Part shown: piece after piece, positions 13,073-16,524 of the stretch
Layout of the letters: every line of letters starts with the position of its first letter
Position numbering within the stretch: position 1 is the first letter of the stretch
From: CAYGBW01 sp964348185
Lineage (GTDB): Bacteria; Desulfobacterota; BSN033; WVXP01
Assembly: GCA_964348185.1 (NCBI GenBank)
Contig: CAYGBW010000074.1
Span: 1 to 16,524, forward strand
DNA length: 16,524 nt
Reading direction: 5' to 3'
Notes under the pieces: model-generated
Database searches by the model: none
What the model saw: the letters and a program-made list of their open reading frames with translations, nothing else
Told to the model about the DNA's origin: nothing
Made by a program: the position numbers and the translations under genes

Positions 13073-13078
13073 TATACT
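13073..13078 (+). promoter_or_regulatory. Candidate -10 box for pilY1
   Basis: TATACT matches five of six -10 bases. The start site would be near 13085, about 100 bases before ATG 13188. The closest -35-like hexamer, TTGCAC (13047-13052), is 20 bases away, which is too far for a strong unaided promoter and would suit one that needs an activator at the adjacent inverted repeat. Confidence 0.3.
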
Positions 13079-13187
13079 GATAGCCTTTCATTCCACAAAG
13101 TGGCGGGGTATCTCTGAGGCATTTGATCCGAAGACGTTTGCCAGCGTCGCTCGGGTGGGTCCGTTTCATCGGGGGGAGGGAGCCGTG

Positions 13188-16100
13188 ATGCGACGAAAGG
13201 TCTTGATCTTTGGGGTTCTATTGGCTTTCATGAGCCTTGAGGGTAAGGTTTCAGGACAGGACAGCTGCAAAAGCCCTCTTTTCATAACCGCAGGGGTTTC
13301 TCCCAACGTATTGATCGTCTTTGACACCTCGGGGAGCATGTCCAATATCATCTGGCACGATGAATTCGATCCCCTCATCGACTACTCCACCCCCCTGCTC
13401 GCCCTGGGGAAGGAGGTCGTCTTTGCCCGGGATGCGGAGAACTGCTACCTTGACCACCACCGCGTCACATTCCAGACAGCTCGCAACAAGGTCAAGCTTC
13501 GTTACCGAAACTACACGGATCCAGGGGAGCTTTGTAGCGGGAGCGACTATGAGACTCAGTGGAGCGAGGCAGACCACTTCTTCTATTTCGATCGGGACGG
13601 GGGCGCTTTTATCACCAAGACCCAGTTTGAGCTCGATCCTTCGAATCCAGACTACATCAGAGTCTTTCTTCCCTATGCCACACACAGCGTGGATGTGCCC
13701 GATACCGGTCAGTATGCCACCTGGTATGATTACAACTACATGAACTGGATCTTTTATCATTCCACCCAGGCCCAACGGGATGGTTTGAAGGCCATGCACG
13801 ACGACGCGGACACAAGAGGGCTATTCATAAGGATTCTGTCGGCCCAGAAAGCGGTCAAAGAGGCCATCCAGGCCAATCCCGATATGCGGTTCGGCCTCAT
13901 GAGGTTCGATGGGAGCAAGGGAGGAAAGATCATAGCCCCCATTCCCTCAGATATCGATACGCTCAACACCGCCATTGACAGCCTCTGGCCGGGGGGGTCT
14001 ACCCCTTTAGCCGAGACTCTGGAAGATGCCTGGGACTATTTTTCAGATCAGAATAACAGCCCCATCGAATACGGGTGCCAGAAAAACTTCGTCATTGTCA
14101 TGACAGATGGCCAGCCAACCATGGATGCCAACAACCTGAGTGCTGACATGAAAAAGGACTGGGACGGCGACAGCGGGGGTACCGAGGGGAACGGCTGGGA
14201 AGGGAATGAAGAAGACCGGTACGCTGGACAGGGTTCGGACTACCTGGACGACATCGCCTACTACATGTACCAAAACGACGCGTCGGATTTTGATGGAACC
14301 CAGAACGTGAGCACCTATACCATTGGTTTCATCATCGATAGGCCCCTGCTCCTGGAGACGGCTTTCAATGGCAACGGCCTCCCGGGTCAAGAGGCCGAGT
14401 GGGATAACCCGGCAAGCCCCGTTTACCACAGGTACTTCTATAGGGCTCGAGATCGTGAAGGCCTCAGGGAGTCGCTCAGAGAGGCTATGAGAGAGATCTC
14501 CACCTCCGTGTCCTCAGGGACTACGGTGGCGGTTTCCAGCGTGAGCGGTACGGATGATCTCATCTTTCGCGCATCATTCCACCCGGTGGGTTGGAAGGGT
14601 TTCCTGGAAGCATTCGAGGCCAAAGATAGTCCGGACTTTGAACTCGGCGATGCCAAGTGGGAGGCAGGAGAGAAATTGAACGGCATGGATTTGGACGACC
14701 GCAGTGTGTGGACCGCCCTGAAGAGCTCGACGGGGATCGATACCAAGGTTCCGTTCACCGAGGACAATGTAACGACAAAAGATGGGGACAACAACGCGCT
14801 CTTTAGGCTCCTGGAGGCAGGCAATGCCGATGAAGGGAGAGACATCATCAGATTCATTCGTGGGGCCCATGTGGACGGCTTCCGGGACCGTGAGGAACAC
14901 AGGCTCGCAGACATCGTCTACTCCACGCCGGTCGTGGTTGGCCCCCCGAATGGGTACTATAATGATCCCACATACATTCAGTTTCGGCGCAACCATGGGA
15001 CGAGAGAAAGGATGCTCTACGTGGGGGCAAACGACGGGATGCTCCACGCCTTCCAAGTCGACGAGCCCGATGGAGGAGAGGAGGTGTGGGCCTTTATTCC
15101 CAATAATCTCCTGGGCAGATTGAAGGATCTTACGCACCCAGATTACTGCCATGAGTATTTTGTGGACCTGACACCGACTGTGGCGGATGTCTTTATCGAT
15201 CCTGACGGGGCGGGGTCAGAACCCCGGCAGTGGAGAACCCTCCTGATTGGGGGAGAAAGGGAAGGGGGGAATGCCTATTTTGCCCTCGACGTCACAGATC
15301 CCCGCCCAGATCAGTTTAAGCCCCTGTGGGAGTTTTCCGACGACCGTCTCGGAGAGAGCTGGTCCATTCCTGCCGTGGAGAAAATCAATCTCGGTGAGGG
15401 CAAAGGGGACAAGTGGCTTGCCTTTGTGGGCAATGGATTCAACCGGAGTTCTGGAGAGGGATACCTCTTTGCCATTGATCTGGAATCGGGGGAGAATCTT
15501 GAAGGAACTCCCCTTCAGGTTTCCTCTGAAACCCCGAATGTCCTGTCCAGCCCAACGGCCGTGGACATCAATGAAGACGATTACGCAGACAGTCTCTTTG
15601 CGGGAGACCTCCGTGGAGGGGTCTGGCGATTCAATATCACCGATCAAGGCGGTCCCAAGACCTATGAACGCCTCGATCCTGCCAACTGGGAAGTTGTGAA
15701 GGTTTTCCAGACCTTGCCCAACCAGCCCATCACGCTCCCAGCGGGGCTCTCTTTCTACTGTAACGGCCCCTCTGACCAGAAATGCGAGAGTCTTTTCGTC
15801 TACTTCGGTACCGGAAGATTCCTGACAACAGAAGACAAGACCAACGATCATCTTCAGACCTTCTATGCGATTAAGGATGAATACCCCGGGATCACGCGAG
15901 ATGATCCGGATATGAAAAACCGGAGTGCGTCGGGGGACTGCGAAGGGGTTCCCGACCGGAACAAGATCAAGGGCTGGTATGTCGATCTCCCGCTCGGGGA
16001 ACGGGTCTCCTCGCCGCCCCTCGTCATCGGAGGGCTGGTCTTCTTTCTCACCTTTGATCCCGAAGACGATGCCTGCAGCTTCGGGGGCACGACTTACCTC

Positions 16101-16349
16101 TATTATCGGGAATTTGACACGGGATGTGTTCCCGATAAGACCGTATCCAGCGACGATCCGGATCCAGGGGAAGGTGGCCGACCTGTCGGTAAAATCAAGA
16201 TCGGACCCGGCTATGCCTCAGAAATCGTTTACTACGCCAAGACCCAGGATATGTTGATCCAGACGAGTGAACGCACGATTCACCCTCTGGACGTGACCCT
16301 TCCCCGGGGAGGCATCGAAAACTACTCCTGGCGGGAGGTTTTCTACTAG
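13188..16349 (+). CDS. PilY1-like type IV pilus tip adhesin/assembly factor
   Basis: A 1053-residue exported protein of the PilY1 family, which supports type IV pilus extension and surface adhesion. ATG 13188 is chosen over an in-frame start at 13047 because GGGGGAGGG lies 7 bases upstream and a signal peptide follows at once (RRK, hydrophobic LIFGVLLAFM, likely cleavage after VSG at about 23). A von Willebrand A domain has a complete metal site: Asp46-x-Ser-x-Ser (DTSGS), Thr272 (GGSTPL) and Asp307 (MTDGQPT). The C-terminal half, from about residue 570, is the PilY1 beta-propeller (YSTPVVVG, MLYVGANDGMLHAF, DGGEEVWAFIPNNLL). An EF-hand-like calcium loop, DINEDDYAD, lies at 793-801. The end, SWREVFY, resembles normal PilY1 C-termini, so it is complete. 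No minor pilin genes precede it and no gene follows within 175 bases, so it stands alone in this view. Confidence 0.93.
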   Translation: MRRKVLIFGVLLAFMSLEGKVSGQDSCKSPLFITAGVSPNVLIVFDTSGSMSNIIWHDEFDPLIDYSTPLLALGKEVVFARDAENCYLDHHRVTFQTARNKVKLRYRNYTDPGELCSGSDYETQWSEADHFFYFDRDGGAFITKTQFELDPSNPDYIRVFLPYATHSVDVPDTGQYATWYDYNYMNWIFYHSTQAQRDGLKAMHDDADTRGLFIRILSAQKAVKEAIQANPDMRFGLMRFDGSKGGKIIAPIPSDIDTLNTAIDSLWPGGSTPLAETLEDAWDYFSDQNNSPIEYGCQKNFVIVMTDGQPTMDANNLSADMKKDWDGDSGGTEGNGWEGNEEDRYAGQGSDYLDDIAYYMYQNDASDFDGTQNVSTYTIGFIIDRPLLLETAFNGNGLPGQEAEWDNPASPVYHRYFYRARDREGLRESLREAMREISTSVSSGTTVAVSSVSGTDDLIFRASFHPVGWKGFLEAFEAKDSPDFELGDAKWEAGEKLNGMDLDDRSVWTALKSSTGIDTKVPFTEDNVTTKDGDNNALFRLLEAGNADEGRDIIRFIRGAHVDGFRDREEHRLADIVYSTPVVVGPPNGYYNDPTYIQFRRNHGTRERMLYVGANDGMLHAFQVDEPDGGEEVWAFIPNNLLGRLKDLTHPDYCHEYFVDLTPTVADVFIDPDGAGSEPRQWRTLLIGGEREGGNAYFALDVTDPRPDQFKPLWEFSDDRLGESWSIPAVEKINLGEGKGDKWLAFVGNGFNRSSGEGYLFAIDLESGENLEGTPLQVSSETPNVLSSPTAVDINEDDYADSLFAGDLRGGVWRFNITDQGGPKTYERLDPANWEVVKVFQTLPNQPITLPAGLSFYCNGPSDQKCESLFVYFGTGRFLTTEDKTNDHLQTFYAIKDEYPGITRDDPDMKNRSASGDCEGVPDRNKIKGWYVDLPLGERVSSPPLVIGGLVFFLTFDPEDDACSFGGTTYLYYREFDTGCVPDKTVSSDDPDPGEGGRPVGKIKIGPGYASEIVYYAKTQDMLIQTSERTIHPLDVTLPRGGIENYSWREVFY

Positions 16350-16524
16350 GCTCGGCGGCCAGCATTCAGCTTCTTCATGATTGCATGAGATCGGGTTAGG
16401 CCATGCCTCCTGCCGGTTCGCTCTGTGTGGTTCAGACTCTCTCCCTTCTGGAGTATTATTCCTCAGGGGATCATGGCCACAGATTCAGGAAACCCCGCGA
16501 CCCCGATTGACCCTTAAAACCATT
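16350..16524. other. Non-coding end of the window
   Basis: No gene of useful length starts or ends here; the longest evident frame (ATG near 16473) has 14 codons. A short TCATG/CATGA repeat (about 16376-16389) has no T-run, so no terminator for pilY1 is visible. Confidence 0.4.

Noticed and set aside
12838..13122. Minus-strand frame of 94 codons, and plus-strand frame 12917-13117, between the kinase and pilY1
   Set aside because: Neither shows a family, and they overlap each other and the promoter and inverted-repeat signals. The plus frame has a fair ribosome-binding site, so it is kept only as a remote possibility.
13047..13187. Upstream start for pilY1 at 13047
   Set aside because: It would place about 47 residues before an evident signal peptide and would start inside the inverted repeat; ATG 13188 has its own GGGGGAGGG site.
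1..16524. Mobile elements, CRISPR arrays, toxin-antitoxin or defence genes
   Set aside because: All long conserved frames are accounted for by housekeeping, sensor and pilus genes; no transposase, repeat-spacer pattern or attachment site was seen.

Overview
The window looks like an ordinary chromosomal stretch from a moderately GC-rich Gram-negative bacterium. A deltaproteobacterial (Desulfobacterota-like) lineage fits best. That is an inference from gene content: GatCA-dependent aminoacyl-tRNA amidation, the order tpiA-secG-tRNA-Leu, an FmdB-type zinc ribbon, a soluble multi-PAS hybrid histidine kinase with Cys-rich PAS domains, and a PilY1 adhesin. No phage, transposase, CRISPR or conjugation gene was seen.

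Layout. 1-2798 (+): the 3' end of valS, then gatC and gatA, probably one translation operon; the gatC ribosome-binding site can be masked by an upstream CCTCCT. 2925-4931 (+): tkt (transketolase), with its own weak promoter candidate. 5036-5953 (-): rnz (ribonuclease Z), convergent with tkt, with a -10 box so close to ATG that a leaderless mRNA is likely. 5954-6412: a divergent regulatory region with two TTTTCCACA DnaA boxes, an A-rich stretch and small overlapping ORFs. 6413-7711 (+): a strongly divergent DnaA-like protein lacking a recognisable domain I and altered at several ATPase and DNA-contact positions. 7812-8042 (-): an FmdB-family zinc ribbon protein. 8043-8519: a divergent control region with a good sigma70-type promoter on each strand and two perfect palindromes 42 bp apart. 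8520-9801 (+): tpiA, secG and tRNA-Leu(GAG), closed by a strong intrinsic terminator. 10065-12713 (-): a cytoplasmic 4xPAS hybrid sensor kinase. 12714-13187: a divergent control region with a 9+9 bp inverted repeat. 13188-16349 (+): a complete PilY1-like protein. 16350-16524: no supported gene.

Most genes are housekeeping: tRNA charging and amidation, tRNA 3' processing, a Leu tRNA, pentose phosphate and glycolytic enzymes, and Sec export. The parts most worth attention are the aberrant DnaA paralog with DnaA boxes in front of it, the hybrid kinase whose first and third PAS domains carry the same C-x4-H-x5-C-x2-C signature, and the pilY1 gene that stands divergently next to that kinase without minor pilin genes in view. 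Secondary signals are a 17-base sequence shared by the two convergent intergenic regions, the paired palindromes before tpiA and the inverted repeat before pilY1.
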